NCBI GenBank assembly: GCA_902580225.1
Contig: CACHJU010000006.1
Location: 1 to 64,000, forward strand
DNA: 64,000 nucleotides
From: an uncultured Verrucomicrobiota bacterium
Lineage (GTDB): Bacteria; Verrucomicrobiota; Verrucomicrobiia; Opitutales; Seribacteraceae
Reading direction: 5' to 3'
Within the stretch, counting starts at the first letter, position 1. Each line of letters starts with the position of its first letter. This document shows, piece after piece, positions 1 through 8,950 of this stretch. The position numbers and the translations under genes were made by a program. The notes beneath the pieces are model-generated. The model searched no databases. It was not told the DNA's origin and saw nothing but the letters and a program-made list of their open reading frames with translations.

Positions 1-1534
1 GAGACTGATCTGATTGTGACATCTCGGCAAATTTTGAGCGTACAACCCCGGAAAGATTTTTGTCTTCAGCAAGCAACTGAATAGTCCACGCCCGAATGTA
101 CTGTTCGGTATCATCGAGCAAAGACAGGGCATGCTCCTCGGTAACCCCGTCGGTCACATGAAGAGCCCACAAAGCACGTAGCCGTTTACCCACTGTTTTT
201 GCATCCGACAACATAGTCTTGAGTTTGGTGTGAACCACGGACTTATTGAGCTTTCCGGAAATGGTGCGGTGGTGGAAAATAATGCGGGACTGACGAACAT
301 ACCAGTCGTTGGAATGAGCCTGCATTTCAACCAGTTCAACATCGCTAAGCTTTTCCAGATCAAAGGCGTTGGGACCCTTCACTCCTTTGGGCATAATCCG
401 ATAGACCCGTGCGGAATTAGCGAATCGAATCTCAGTTCCACAAATATTTTGATCGTGCCAATCCAAAATATAAATGCCACCATCAGGACCGGTCTCCACA
501 CTGAATCCGACCCAGGCCAAATCATTTGCGAGCAGAAAGTCATCTCCATGCTTACCAATATAACTCGACCCCTTGGGAACCATATAGTCAATCAAAACCG
601 CATGTTCATGAATATTGCACATAAAAAGTTGATCGCGGTATTTCTCAGGAAAAACATCAGCCAAGTAGAAACGGGCTCCACCGTGAGCGGACTTGTGGAC
701 ATGGTCACGGATGGTCTTAATGTTATCGTATACAAATAGATTTACATTCTGTTTACTTTGCTTGTGATAGACACCGCCCTGAACGACATGGAAGAGATGG
801 GGGATCACACAACAAGTAGCAAAGCTTTGCCCCATATCGTTGAAATCGAAACCCCAGGGGTTGGATAATCCCTCAGCAAAGACTTCAAATTCCTTGGATT
901 GAGGATGGAAACGCCAAATCCCGGCATCGATAAATTGCCTGTCTTCATCCTTGGCTCCTGGATGACCAACCCGCGACTGGGTGAAAACACCATGGCAGCC
1001 ATACAGCCAGCCATCCGGGCCCCAAATAAAACTATTGAGAGTTTCGTGCCGGTCCTGAATACCCCAGCCGTCGAGAAGAACTTCATGGGGACCGTCGGGT
1101 TTATCATCACCATTGGCGTCGGGAATAAAGATGAGTTCGGGAGGCATGCCAACATAGACCCCACCCATGCCGACCGCGAGGCCGGAGCTGAAAGTCAAGT
1201 TCTCGGTAAAAGTTTTCTTCTTATCAAAAACACCATCCCCGTCCACATCCTCAAAAATTTGGATGCGGTTTCTCTTGTCCGCACTGTGTGCTTTCCGGGT
1301 TTGATAATTGTAATTCTCCAAAGTCCAAAGACGACCACGGAAATCGAAGCAAAAGGCAATGGCTTCCCCAATATCAGGCTCGGCCACGAAGGCCTTGACC
1401 TCAAAACCTTTCAGGGTCTTCATATTGGTAATCGCCTCATCGGGTGTGAGAAAGGGTGCGTTGCTGGTCTTAGGTTCAGCCCAAGTCAGGAAGAAAGGTA
1501 GAAACAAAAAAAGAAGGAAGAAATATGACTTCAT
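1..1534 (-). CDS. PVC-type membrane-bound dehydrogenase-like protein, partial (3' end outside window)
   Basis: The reading frame is open from an ATG at 1534 down to base 1 with no stop, so about 511 residues are visible and the C-terminus is missing. A hydrophobic leader (MKSYFFLLFLFLPFLTWA) suggests export. The next part has the features of the PVC-type dehydrogenase beta-propeller: an opening of the form FEVKAFVAEPDIGEA, a calcium-loop-like EDVDGDG segment, a WGPDGWLYG blade, and later NPWGFDF, CCVIPHLFHVVQGG and GPDGGIYILDW. The part nearest base 1 becomes helical and HEAT-like. Relatives are predicted periplasmic sugar or alcohol dehydrogenases that often end in a heme c domain; whether this one ends in heme or copper cannot be seen. 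It is the last gene of a minus-strand run, 117 bases after the cupredoxin gene. Family is clear; substrate is unknown. Confidence 0.85.
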   Translation of the reverse strand, partial: MKSYFFLLFLFLPFFLTWAEPKTSNAPFLTPDEAITNMKTLKGFEVKAFVAEPDIGEAIAFCFDFRGRLWTLENYNYQTRKAHSADKRNRIQIFEDVDGDGVFDKKKTFTENLTFSSGLAVGMGGVYVGMPPELIFIPDANGDDKPDGPHEVLLDGWGIQDRHETLNSFIWGPDGWLYGCHGVFTQSRVGHPGAKDEDRQFIDAGIWRFHPQSKEFEVFAEGLSNPWGFDFNDMGQSFATCCVIPHLFHVVQGGVYHKQSKQNVNLFVYDNIKTIRDHVHKSAHGGARFYLADVFPEKYRDQLFMCNIHEHAVLIDYMVPKGSSYIGKHGDDFLLANDLAWVGFSVETGPDGGIYILDWHDQNICGTEIRFANSARVYRIMPKGVKGPNAFDLEKLSDVELVEMQAHSNDWYVRQSRIIFHHRTISGKLNKSVVHTKLKTMLSDAKTVGKRLRALWALHVTDGVTEEHALSLLDDTEQYIRAWTIQLLAEDKNLSGVVRSKFAEMSQSDQS

Positions 1535-1651
1535 GGTAGCAGTTGTTGTTTTTCTTGTCGCATTGAGGTGAGTAGATCGGGAAATTAGTTTATTTTGCAT
1601 AATCTGAATCATGTTTTCGATCTTCATAAATAGGTTTATTTGTAGGCTTAA

Positions 1652-2797
1652 TTACTGAACAGCGAAGATTCCCTGCATAATTAATCCATGACCGGGATAG
1701 GTGCAGATAAAGTGGTAGTCTCCGGGTTCATCGGGCACGGCGAAATAGAGAGTATATTTCATACCCTGAGGAACCTGGGGGGTGGAGGCGAGTAATTCGG
1801 GTATTTCCGGAATGAAGTTTTTCTTAAGTCCTGCCGCACCCATAGCAACCGCAGCGTCCAGTACAGTCTGTTTTGAACCGGGAGTAATGATAGCCAAGTT
1901 GTGCATCATTCCACTAGAATCATCATTCGGAAAAACAAAAACGATTTTTTCGCCTGCATTTGCTTCAATGCGATCCGTGTTGAACTTAAGACCCGGTAAC
2001 ACGCCCACCTCAATCCGGCGTGCATCCGCAAAACCAGCGGGTCTAGCTTTGACTGGATTTTGATCGATCTTGGAGAGCTCCCCCATTTCCACAATCTTTC
2101 CGTATACTTTATTGAAGGAACTGCCTAGGATTTTTTGTAAATTTCGTGCGGTGTAATTTGGAACATCTGCTTTGGCGACCTTTCCGGTTCGCAACGCCTC
2201 GAGCAATGCCTTGGCATAGGACAGCTTAGAAGCGAGGGTATCAATGGTTGCCCGCTTGGCAACGGTGTCAAATTTTTCGTATTTGGAAATTAGTTCCTGG
2301 GGAGCTTCCGGGTAATCAAAAAAAGAATAGGCCCGAATTGCGTCCAATTTCAAACGGCTATCCAGTAATAAATTGAGGTTTTCCGGAAGCTCCTCGAACC
2401 GCATCGTCACCAAGCCGTAAAGGGCTTCCTTTCGGCCAACGAGATTCGCATCTACGTTCAAGAGGAGTTTTAATGCATCCTGACTCACGGAAAGATCTCC
2501 AAAAATTTGGCTGAGCTGGTCAGCCAACTTAATAATTTCCGGATCTTTAGATCGAGCCAGTTTAATGCGCAAGGACTTCCATGAAGCAGGAACTGCAAGG
2601 TCCCGCTTACCGGATAATCCGGCGAGTGTGCCACGAAGCATGGAAGCCTGTATCGTAGAGTCTTCGACCTGATTTAGGGAGTTGAAGATATGATTAAGTT
2701 GAGGATTAAGAGAATTTCCTTGTGATTGGAGGCATAAAAACCAGAAACTTAAGCTTAGCAAACAGGTACATTTTAAATTATGGACGGGCAATTTCAT
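1652..2797 (-). CDS. secreted HEAT-like protein with C-terminal type-1 copper (cupredoxin) domain
   Basis: This is a 381-residue protein with an N-terminal signal region (about residues 1-28), a helical middle of HEAT-like character (about 50-240) and a C-terminal cupredoxin domain (about 275-381). The copper ligands are readable: His299 in MMHNLAII, then Cys365, His370 and Met374 in CTYPGHGLIM, with the azurin-like spacing C-x4-H-x3-M. It should therefore carry electrons in the periplasm. The ATG at 2797 overlaps the stop of the upstream sulfatase by four bases (ATGA), which suggests translational coupling. The same HEAT-cupredoxin ending is fused to a dehydrogenase in the gene at 5480-8851. 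This gene may thus be a detached second half serving the neighbouring dehydrogenase at 1-1534, which is an inference. Confidence 0.82.
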   Translation of the reverse strand: MKLPVHNLKCTCLLSLSFWFLCLQSQGNSLNPQLNHIFNSLNQVEDSTIQASMLRGTLAGLSGKRDLAVPASWKSLRIKLARSKDPEIIKLADQLSQIFGDLSVSQDALKLLLNVDANLVGRKEALYGLVTMRFEELPENLNLLLDSRLKLDAIRAYSFFDYPEAPQELISKYEKFDTVAKRATIDTLASKLSYAKALLEALRTGKVAKADVPNYTARNLQKILGSSFNKVYGKIVEMGELSKIDQNPVKARPAGFADARRIEVGVLPGLKFNTDRIEANAGEKIVFVFPNDDSSGMMHNLAIITPGSKQTVLDAAVAMGAAGLKKNFIPEIPELLASTPQVPQGMKYTLYFAVPDEPGDYHFICTYPGHGLIMQGIFAVQ

Positions 2798-4269
2798 TTT
2801 GATTTATGTTTTAAATTATAGGGAGAACTCGTAGGTATTCCAACTAAGCCTGCCGTTTCTTTAGGAATTCCTAAAGATAGTCTGCTTTTGATTTTTAAGA
2901 AATTAGGATCTTCGCTCAGATTATGGAATTCATGGATATCCTTTTTCAAGTCATATAATTCCTCAAATCCATCAGAGTATTGAATCAAGCGATAGCGGTG
3001 ATTCGATACTGCATGAGAGGGAGCTGAATCCCCCCAAAATTGAAAGGAGGTAAGGGATAGAGATTTTTTCTTTTTGTCCGGATTTTTCAACTGGGGGACC
3101 AAGGACTTTCCGTCACACTGGTCGGGAACAGGTAAACCAGTAAGGTCGCACAATGTCGGATAAAGATCGGTCAGGGTGACCGGATGGCGGGTTTTCATTC
3201 CATCCTCACTGACCCCGGGAGCATGGATAAATAACGGCACTCGGGTAGTCTGATCCCATAAGGCGAATTTTTCCCAATTCTCTTTTTCACCTACATGAAA
3301 ACCATGATCCGTCCATAATACGATTATTGTATTCTCCTTAAGCCCAGAAGAGTCAAGGGCGTCCAACAAACGGCCAACCTGATGATCCACATAGCTAATA
3401 CTGGCAAGATAACCCCGTATCAAGTGCTTCCATTGTTTGTTTTCGGTAACCCATTTGTGCCAACCCATACGTCCATGGGGACGGGCATCCTCGAGGTCAT
3501 TTTTCAGGTATTCAGGGAGCCGGACCTTTTCAATCGGGTAAAGATCGAACCACTTTTGAGAAACTTCGAATGGAATGTGTGGACGAAATAAACCGACGGC
3601 TAAAAACAAGGGATTGTCTCTCTTTTCTTTCATCCGCTCGATCGCCCAATCCACCACAAGATGATCCCCATGGGTTTCGTCATCCTCTTCAATGACTGCT
3701 GCTCCAAAGTAATGATTGCCGAGAGGTCGCTTTCCGATAAACCCCTCATTCTGGTTGACTTTCGTGCTCTCCGGTCTGGGCCAATCCCCGGAAATAGGAT
3801 CAAGTGGATCACCCCGATACTCATCCCAAGCATCAGGGTCGTTCTGGGAATCTCCCGGGGTCCATTGGAGGGTATGAAAAATCTTTCCACCACCGGCCGC
3901 CCAGTATCCATGATCACGAAAATGCTGAGACAACACCACCGCCTTTTCCAAAACCTTGGACTCATGCCGCCAACGCGGACCGTGGGCTCGGAACATATTC
4001 CGGTAAATCCCGGAGCGAACGGGATGCACGCCCGTCATCACGGCGACCCGGGAAGGATGACAGGCGGGAGCCGCACAATGAGCATTCGCAAAAGTAACCG
4101 AGCGTTTCGACAACCTGTCGAAGTGGGGGGTCTTGATTCCGGGGTGATTATCCAGGGGTGAAATATAATCATTGAGATCATCAATGCTGATGAACAGCAC
4201 ATTGGGTTTGGATTCCCCAATGGCCCAAGCCCAAACCAATACAAACAAAGCTAAGAACCAATTCTTCAT
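2794..4269 (-). CDS. sulfatase, iduronate-2-sulfatase-like
   Basis: This is a 491-residue exported member of the alkaline-phosphatase-like superfamily. After a signal peptide (about 1-20) comes the metal-binding start PNVLFISIDDLND. The sulfatase signature is CHPSR, with Cys70 the residue expected to become formylglycine, in HCAAPACHPSRVAVMTG. GGKIFH and a late WTDHGFHVGEKENW, which carries further metal ligands, match iduronate-2-sulfatase-like enzymes. The expected reaction is hydrolysis of a sulfate ester on a polysaccharide or oligosaccharide; the real substrate cannot be read from sequence. It sits 25 bases after a Gfo/Idh/MocA gene and overlaps the following cupredoxin gene by four bases, so it is probably co-transcribed with both. 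Confidence 0.93.
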   Translation of the reverse strand: MKNWFLALFVLVWAWAIGESKPNVLFISIDDLNDYISPLDNHPGIKTPHFDRLSKRSVTFANAHCAAPACHPSRVAVMTGVHPVRSGIYRNMFRAHGPRWRHESKVLEKAVVLSQHFRDHGYWAAGGGKIFHTLQWTPGDSQNDPDAWDEYRGDPLDPISGDWPRPESTKVNQNEGFIGKRPLGNHYFGAAVIEEDDETHGDHLVVDWAIERMKEKRDNPLFLAVGLFRPHIPFEVSQKWFDLYPIEKVRLPEYLKNDLEDARPHGRMGWHKWVTENKQWKHLIRGYLASISYVDHQVGRLLDALDSSGLKENTIIVLWTDHGFHVGEKENWEKFALWDQTTRVPLFIHAPGVSEDGMKTRHPVTLTDLYPTLCDLTGLPVPDQCDGKSLVPQLKNPDKKKKSLSLTSFQFWGDSAPSHAVSNHRYRLIQYSDGFEELYDLKKDIHEFHNLSEDPNFLKIKSRLSLGIPKETAGLVGIPTSSPYNLKHKSK

Positions 4270-4294
4270 TCCGGGTTTTACGGTCCTGACTGAA

Positions 4295-5428
4295 TCAGGA
4301 ACTCATACTCCATTCCGGCAGACGAATAAGTTCTCCTCCCTTGAGAGCGGACTCATGTGCAAGAATTCCGGTCAGGGTAATATTGGCGGACTGCACCGCA
4401 TTGGGATAACCCTCCCCAATTCCCCGGAGTAACTCAACAAATTGATGAACCAAATGAGGATGCGAACCGCCGTGTCCGGCACCCTGCGTGAAACTCAAAT
4501 GTTCCTCACCGTCCTCATTTGAATAGACACCGCCGGTGGTGAACGGAGCGATTTCCTCGGGTAACAATTTGGCAAAATCAGGGCATTCCACCTTCTCGGG
4601 AATTTCCGGTTCAGGTTTCTTGGCAGTATGCACCACAAGCGGTTCACCCTCGATCAGGGGCCATTCCACAGCTTTCTCAGATCCGTAGACTTCAAAACTT
4701 TCGCGGTACTGACGGGCCACATCAAAAAGAGAACGATAGACTTGGGCACTCAAGTCGCTGTTTCGAAATTTCAAATGAGTGGTTTCCACGGCGAAAGGGG
4801 AACTGTAATGCCCGTGCATTTCCTCACGAATGGTTCCACTGGGAAAGCAACTGACATACTCCGCCTCATGGCGACCCAAGCCGAGAACGGGCCCCACACA
4901 ATGAGTGGCGTAATGCATTGGAGGAAGACCGGGCCAGTAACCGGGCCATCCATCCATATCCTGCTGGTGGCTCGCTTTGAGAAACTGTAATTTCCCAAGG
5001 GCTCCATTATCGTAGAGTTCCTTCATATATAGAAACTCGCGGGCATAGACTACAGTCTCCATCATCATGTACTTCATACCACTTTCCGCAGAAAGTTTTA
5101 CTATGGCCTCGCAATCCTCCACTGAAGTTGCCATGGGTACGGTACAGGCAACATGCTTACCCGCAAGCATTGCCTGCAAGGTGGCTTCCGCATGGTGTGG
5201 GATGGGAGTATTAATATGGACCGCATCAATTTCCGGGTCGGCGAGTAACTCCATATAATCGGTGAACCTTTTTGAGATACTGTACTGATCAGCGACTTGA
5301 TTCAGGCTTTCCTCATTTCTTTGACAAAGAGCGACAATCTCTGCGTTGGGGTGGCGTTGATAAATGGGAATGAATTCGGCACCAAAGCCGAGTCCGATAA
5401 TGGCTACTTTTGGTCTTTCAATACTCAT
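4295..5428 (-). CDS. Gfo/Idh/MocA family oxidoreductase
   Basis: This is a 377-residue NAD(P)-dependent dehydrogenase-like protein. The Rossmann start VAIIGLGFGAEF (about residues 8-19) and the early INTPIPHHAEATLQAMLAGKHVA region are typical. The usual EKP motif, whose lysine takes part in catalysis, is replaced here by CTVPMA, so the active site is atypical. No signal peptide is seen, so it is probably cytoplasmic. This contrasts with the twin-arginine-tagged relative at 60412-61668. It lies between the ThuA/dehydrogenase fusion and a sulfatase with short spacers, suggesting a shared operon for modifying a sugar released outside the cell. Family is certain; the reaction is unknown. Confidence 0.9.
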   Translation of the reverse strand: MSIERPKVAIIGLGFGAEFIPIYQRHPNAEIVALCQRNEESLNQVADQYSISKRFTDYMELLADPEIDAVHINTPIPHHAEATLQAMLAGKHVACTVPMATSVEDCEAIVKLSAESGMKYMMMETVVYAREFLYMKELYDNGALGKLQFLKASHQQDMDGWPGYWPGLPPMHYATHCVGPVLGLGRHEAEYVSCFPSGTIREEMHGHYSSPFAVETTHLKFRNSDLSAQVYRSLFDVARQYRESFEVYGSEKAVEWPLIEGEPLVVHTAKKPEPEIPEKVECPDFAKLLPEEIAPFTTGGVYSNEDGEEHLSFTQGAGHGGSHPHLVHQFVELLRGIGEGYPNAVQSANITLTGILAHESALKGGELIRLPEWSMSS

Positions 5429-5479
5429 AATGATTTTAAATTTTGTGGGTGAAGTGTTTTTGGTAATGAATGGGAGGAG

Positions 5480-8400
5480 TCATGGTTGAACGATGAGTTC
5501 CCCCTTCATGAGGCGCCAATGACCGGGAAAAGTGCAAAGAAATGGATAATTTCCTTTTTTGGAGGGAACTTGAAAGATGAGATCGTATTTTGTTTCTGGA
5601 AGTACCATTGGAGTCTGGGCGATTACTCTAGCATTTTCAGGAATATAATTGCGAGCAGCGGCACCCGGTTTTGCCATCATCAAGTCAGTGGCTTGACCCA
5701 CTGCATCGTAAGTTCCCGGAGCAATAATAACGAGATTGTGAGGCATATTGTCAGTATTATTGAATGAAAGTTTGAGCCACTTTCCCGATTTTGCGGTGAA
5801 AGATGACTTACTGAAAAGGAGTCCGGGAATCGCATCAATTGTCAAATTAAAATCAACTTGTCGATTTTCCGCTTTCTCTACTTGTTTGTAAATTGGCATC
5901 ATTTCATTAAGTGAAATATCATCAAACCATGCTTTACCCGTGGATCGTCCCCACCCGCCAAACAGGCAATTTACCGTAAATCTGCCAGCAGAAGGGTTCA
6001 CAAAAACGGTTTCCACTTTCTGCCAATCATTGGTCCTTCGGATACCCGTGGTCATCGCCTTTTGTCCCAGTTCATGAACATTGAGCAAAGCACCCATGCC
6101 ACCCCCTTCGACCTTGTCCGTCTTGATCCAGGCAGAGAGAGAATAGCGGACTCCTGACTTCAGACCCACGCTCGCATAGGCACTGGTATCATGACCACCG
6201 TTTGATGAAATGCTTAGGGAAGACTTGCCGGTTTTTACCGAATTCTTACTTCTCTCAATTGCATGCTCCATTGTGCCACTCCCGCTGTAAGTCCGGACTT
6301 TCCAACGGGTGGGTAACCTACCATCCGAAGATTCGAAAGAGGAATTGGGCAAAAGATTTGGACCCTTTTCATACCCCACCAAATTGGCTTCCACCGCCCC
6401 CAAAGCCTGCAGGGGTAACCGAAGCCATTCATCCTTGGCATTTTCCTCCACCCGCATAAGAAGGGATGCGAGATCACGGATTCCCTCGTTTCGCGGAAAG
6501 GAGGCCAGTTGAACGAAGGAAGCGAGCCTGACCAGACTATCCTTGTCTCCGAAGGTTGCACTGTCATGGAGCATTTGCTGGCCCTTCATGGTGGACGGAA
6601 GAGCCCGGATCGCGTTACGGCGTAAAGCAGGATCTTTTGAAATAAGACATTTTGCATGGGATTGGCCGTCAAGTGCACCCAATCCATGCAAAGTCCAGAG
6701 AGCGTGAAGAGACGGAGGTGAGGATTGATCCAGTAATTTCTTTAAGGAAGGAACTGCTTCCTTGAATTGACTATTCAGCAAAAGCCGTTGGGCAGTCAGA
6801 CGCCAAAACATATTGTCATGGCTGAGAGCTTTGACCAGCTTTTCCCATTTTGCATTTTCCAGATTGAACGCAGGTGCCTTGTTCTTTTGGTAAACCAAGC
6901 GGTAAATGCGACCATGCTGGCGGTCGCGATTGGGATTAACATGGGCATTCCCGGGTCCGCGTAGAGCTTCATATCCACCTCGGTTCAGATTAGGGGTCGG
7001 GTTGTGCTGAATGATAAAGTTGTACCAATCAGCAATCCATAGATTCCCGTCGGGACCCACCTCGGCTACGATTGGAGAGAACCACTCGTCCGTACTCGCC
7101 ACCAAGCTGTATGCATTGACAGACTCAAAACCCGAACCCTTCGGTCGGACATCATACATGCCAAGAAGATGCCCGGTCGGGCCACAAATAAATGCTCTCC
7201 GGTTACGCCAGGATTTGGGAAAACCAGAGGATGTAGCAAAGGCATGACCGCATCCGGCGGTGTAAGCATTAAAGGCATCGACCTGACGGATATTGGGTGT
7301 GATTGGATAAAACCTTGGAGAACTCGCGATCATTTTTGCGGTCATCCGCTTTTCTCCATTATGTACCCGAGTTGGAACGCCGCCAAAGAAGCTCGGATTG
7401 TTGTTGGCGGTGGAACCGAATATATCCCCCTGCTCGTTCAATCCGATTCCCCATGTATTATTGTTAAACTGATGAAGAAACTCCATCTTCGATCCATCCG
7501 ATTTGAAACGGAAGGTACCCGAACGAAAACTATGCTCTTCTCCATTCACTTTTCCTTTGAAACCTGAATATCCCACCGTACCGTAAATCCAGTTGTCCAA
7601 ACCATAACGCAAGTTGCTAGGACCGGCATGTGTATCGTTAATCCCAAAACCGCTAAAAAGAACCTCACGAGTATCCGCTTGATCGTCCCCATCTGTGTCT
7701 TGAAGGAAAAGCAGATCGGGGGCATGAGCTAAAATCACTCCCCCCCGCGCAAAAGTCAGGGATGTGGGAATATTAAATCCATCTGCAAAGATGGTAAACT
7801 TATCCGCCTTACCGTCCCCATCTGTATCCTCGCAAATTTTAATGCGGTCGTTTCCTATTCTCCCATTCTTGAGCTCATTGGGGTAGTCCACCGTTTCCAC
7901 GACCCATAGCCGACCCCTTTCGTCCCACTGGAAATAAATCGGATTTACAATATCGGGCTCAGATGTGAAAAGTTCGAGTTTAAATCCCACCGGAACCTGG
8001 GTGTGTTTGATACTTTCCTCTGGCGAAAGTGGCAACTGGTAAGCAAGTGGTTCAGGTCTCTTCTCATAGTTTGGAATGTTATCCCGGTTCTCGTATTCCA
8101 AAGGGTCTCGACTGGCTAAAAATTTTTCATAGCGATCACGAACCTGATCTCCCACTGCCCAAAGAATTCCCTGTTTGATGAGTTGATGAAATTCAGCTTT
8201 TTCCCAAACCCGTTCATCATGTCCAGAGGCGGTGTAAAAGACCCGACCCTCTCCTTCCGTACGGACCCAAGTCCATGGTTCCGGTTGTTTATTCGGATCA
8301 CCAGGGAGTGGATCGCGTACCATGAGTACCGTTCGATTCTTCGGATTATGTCGCACATGAAAATAAGTCTCATCCCACGCCTCCAATTTACCGATCCCCC

Positions 8401-8851
8401 GAACGGCGGGATGATTTCTTCTTACAACTCTCGGACTGAAGACCGCACCCTGGTGACTCTTGAAGCGGCCTCCGACAAGCTGATCATACTCGGGGATATT
8501 GGCAAAGCACCAACTTGCACAGTGAACTGGAATAAAACCCTTTCCCGATCGAACAAAAGATAATAAATTCTTCCATTGAACTGAGCTAAGGCTAGGATGG
8601 TTCGCATAAAGAAGCAGTGCATCGAACTGGTTTAGGTAGCCAGCATCGTCTAACGCTTGGTTTACACTGGTGACATAATCAAAATAGATTGCGTCCCGCC
8701 CCAAAGACTTGGACAAAATAGGGTAATACTCATTAGAGTTATGAAGTTTGGATTCATGCCCCAGAAAGAGTACCCGAACCGGACTGGCAATCATATTTCC
8801 GACAATCAAAGAAAACCATGCCAGGATGAATAACAAAAAAGGAAGTTTCAT
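5480..8851 (-). CDS. ThuA / PVC-type dehydrogenase / carbohydrate-binding / cupredoxin multidomain protein
   Basis: This is a 1123-residue exported fusion. A signal peptide (about 1-22) precedes a ThuA-like domain (about 25-245, with VRVLFLGHES and GKGFIPVHCA). A PVC-type dehydrogenase propeller follows (about 285-675, with GFKLELFTSEPDIVNP, EDTDGDGKADKF, ETVDYPNE and GPDGNLWIADWYN), then HEAT-like helices (about 690-850). A jelly-roll carbohydrate-binding-like module comes next (about 860-1000, starting NLLPNSSFESSDG). The C-terminal cupredoxin has ligands His1038, Cys1106, His1111 and Met1115. ThuA domains occur in sugar-converting proteins. The whole looks like a periplasmic sugar-oxidising protein that passes electrons to its own copper centre; substrate and activity are inferred. 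It is the first gene of the minus-strand operon. Confidence 0.9.
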   Translation of the reverse strand: MKLPFLLFILAWFSLIVGNMIASPVRVLFLGHESKLHNSNEYYPILSKSLGRDAIYFDYVTSVNQALDDAGYLNQFDALLLYANHPSLSSVQWKNLLSFVRSGKGFIPVHCASWCFANIPEYDQLVGGRFKSHQGAVFSPRVVRRNHPAVRGIGKLEAWDETYFHVRHNPKNRTVLMVRDPLPGDPNKQPEPWTWVRTEGEGRVFYTASGHDERVWEKAEFHQLIKQGILWAVGDQVRDRYEKFLASRDPLEYENRDNIPNYEKRPEPLAYQLPLSPEESIKHTQVPVGFKLELFTSEPDIVNPIYFQWDERGRLWVVETVDYPNELKNGRIGNDRIKICEDTDGDGKADKFTIFADGFNIPTSLTFARGGVILAHAPDLLFLQDTDGDDQADTREVLFSGFGINDTHAGPSNLRYGLDNWIYGTVGYSGFKGKVNGEEHSFRSGTFRFKSDGSKMEFLHQFNNNTWGIGLNEQGDIFGSTANNNPSFFGGVPTRVHNGEKRMTAKMIASSPRFYPITPNIRQVDAFNAYTAGCGHAFATSSGFPKSWRNRRAFICGPTGHLLGMYDVRPKGSGFESVNAYSLVASTDEWFSPIVAEVGPDGNLWIADWYNFIIQHNPTPNLNRGGYEALRGPGNAHVNPNRDRQHGRIYRLVYQKNKAPAFNLENAKWEKLVKALSHDNMFWRLTAQRLLLNSQFKEAVPSLKKLLDQSSPPSLHALWTLHGLGALDGQSHAKCLISKDPALRRNAIRALPSTMKGQQMLHDSATFGDKDSLVRLASFVQLASFPRNEGIRDLASLLMRVEENAKDEWLRLPLQALGAVEANLVGYEKGPNLLPNSSFESSDGRLPTRWKVRTYSGSGTMEHAIERSKNSVKTGKSSLSISSNGGHDTSAYASVGLKSGVRYSLSAWIKTDKVEGGGMGALLNVHELGQKAMTTGIRRTNDWQKVETVFVNPSAGRFTVNCLFGGWGRSTGKAWFDDISLNEMMPIYKQVEKAENRQVDFNLTIDAIPGLLFSKSSFTAKSGKWLKLSFNNTDNMPHNLVIIAPGTYDAVGQATDLMMAKPGAAARNYIPENARVIAQTPMVLPETKYDLIFQVPSKKGNYPFLCTFPGHWRLMKGELIVQP

Positions 8852-8950
8852 AAAGGGTAATAATTGAGAAAAGGGGGATAAATTAAAAAAGTCATAATAT
8901 TATCATAACTTTAGAATAAACGATAGATTGACTTCGTCATATTTTATTAA

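Noticed and set aside
230..1501. Two plus-strand open frames (230-739 and 899-1501)
   Set aside because: They lie opposite the long minus-strand dehydrogenase frame, whose translation has clear family motifs; the plus-strand translations have none.
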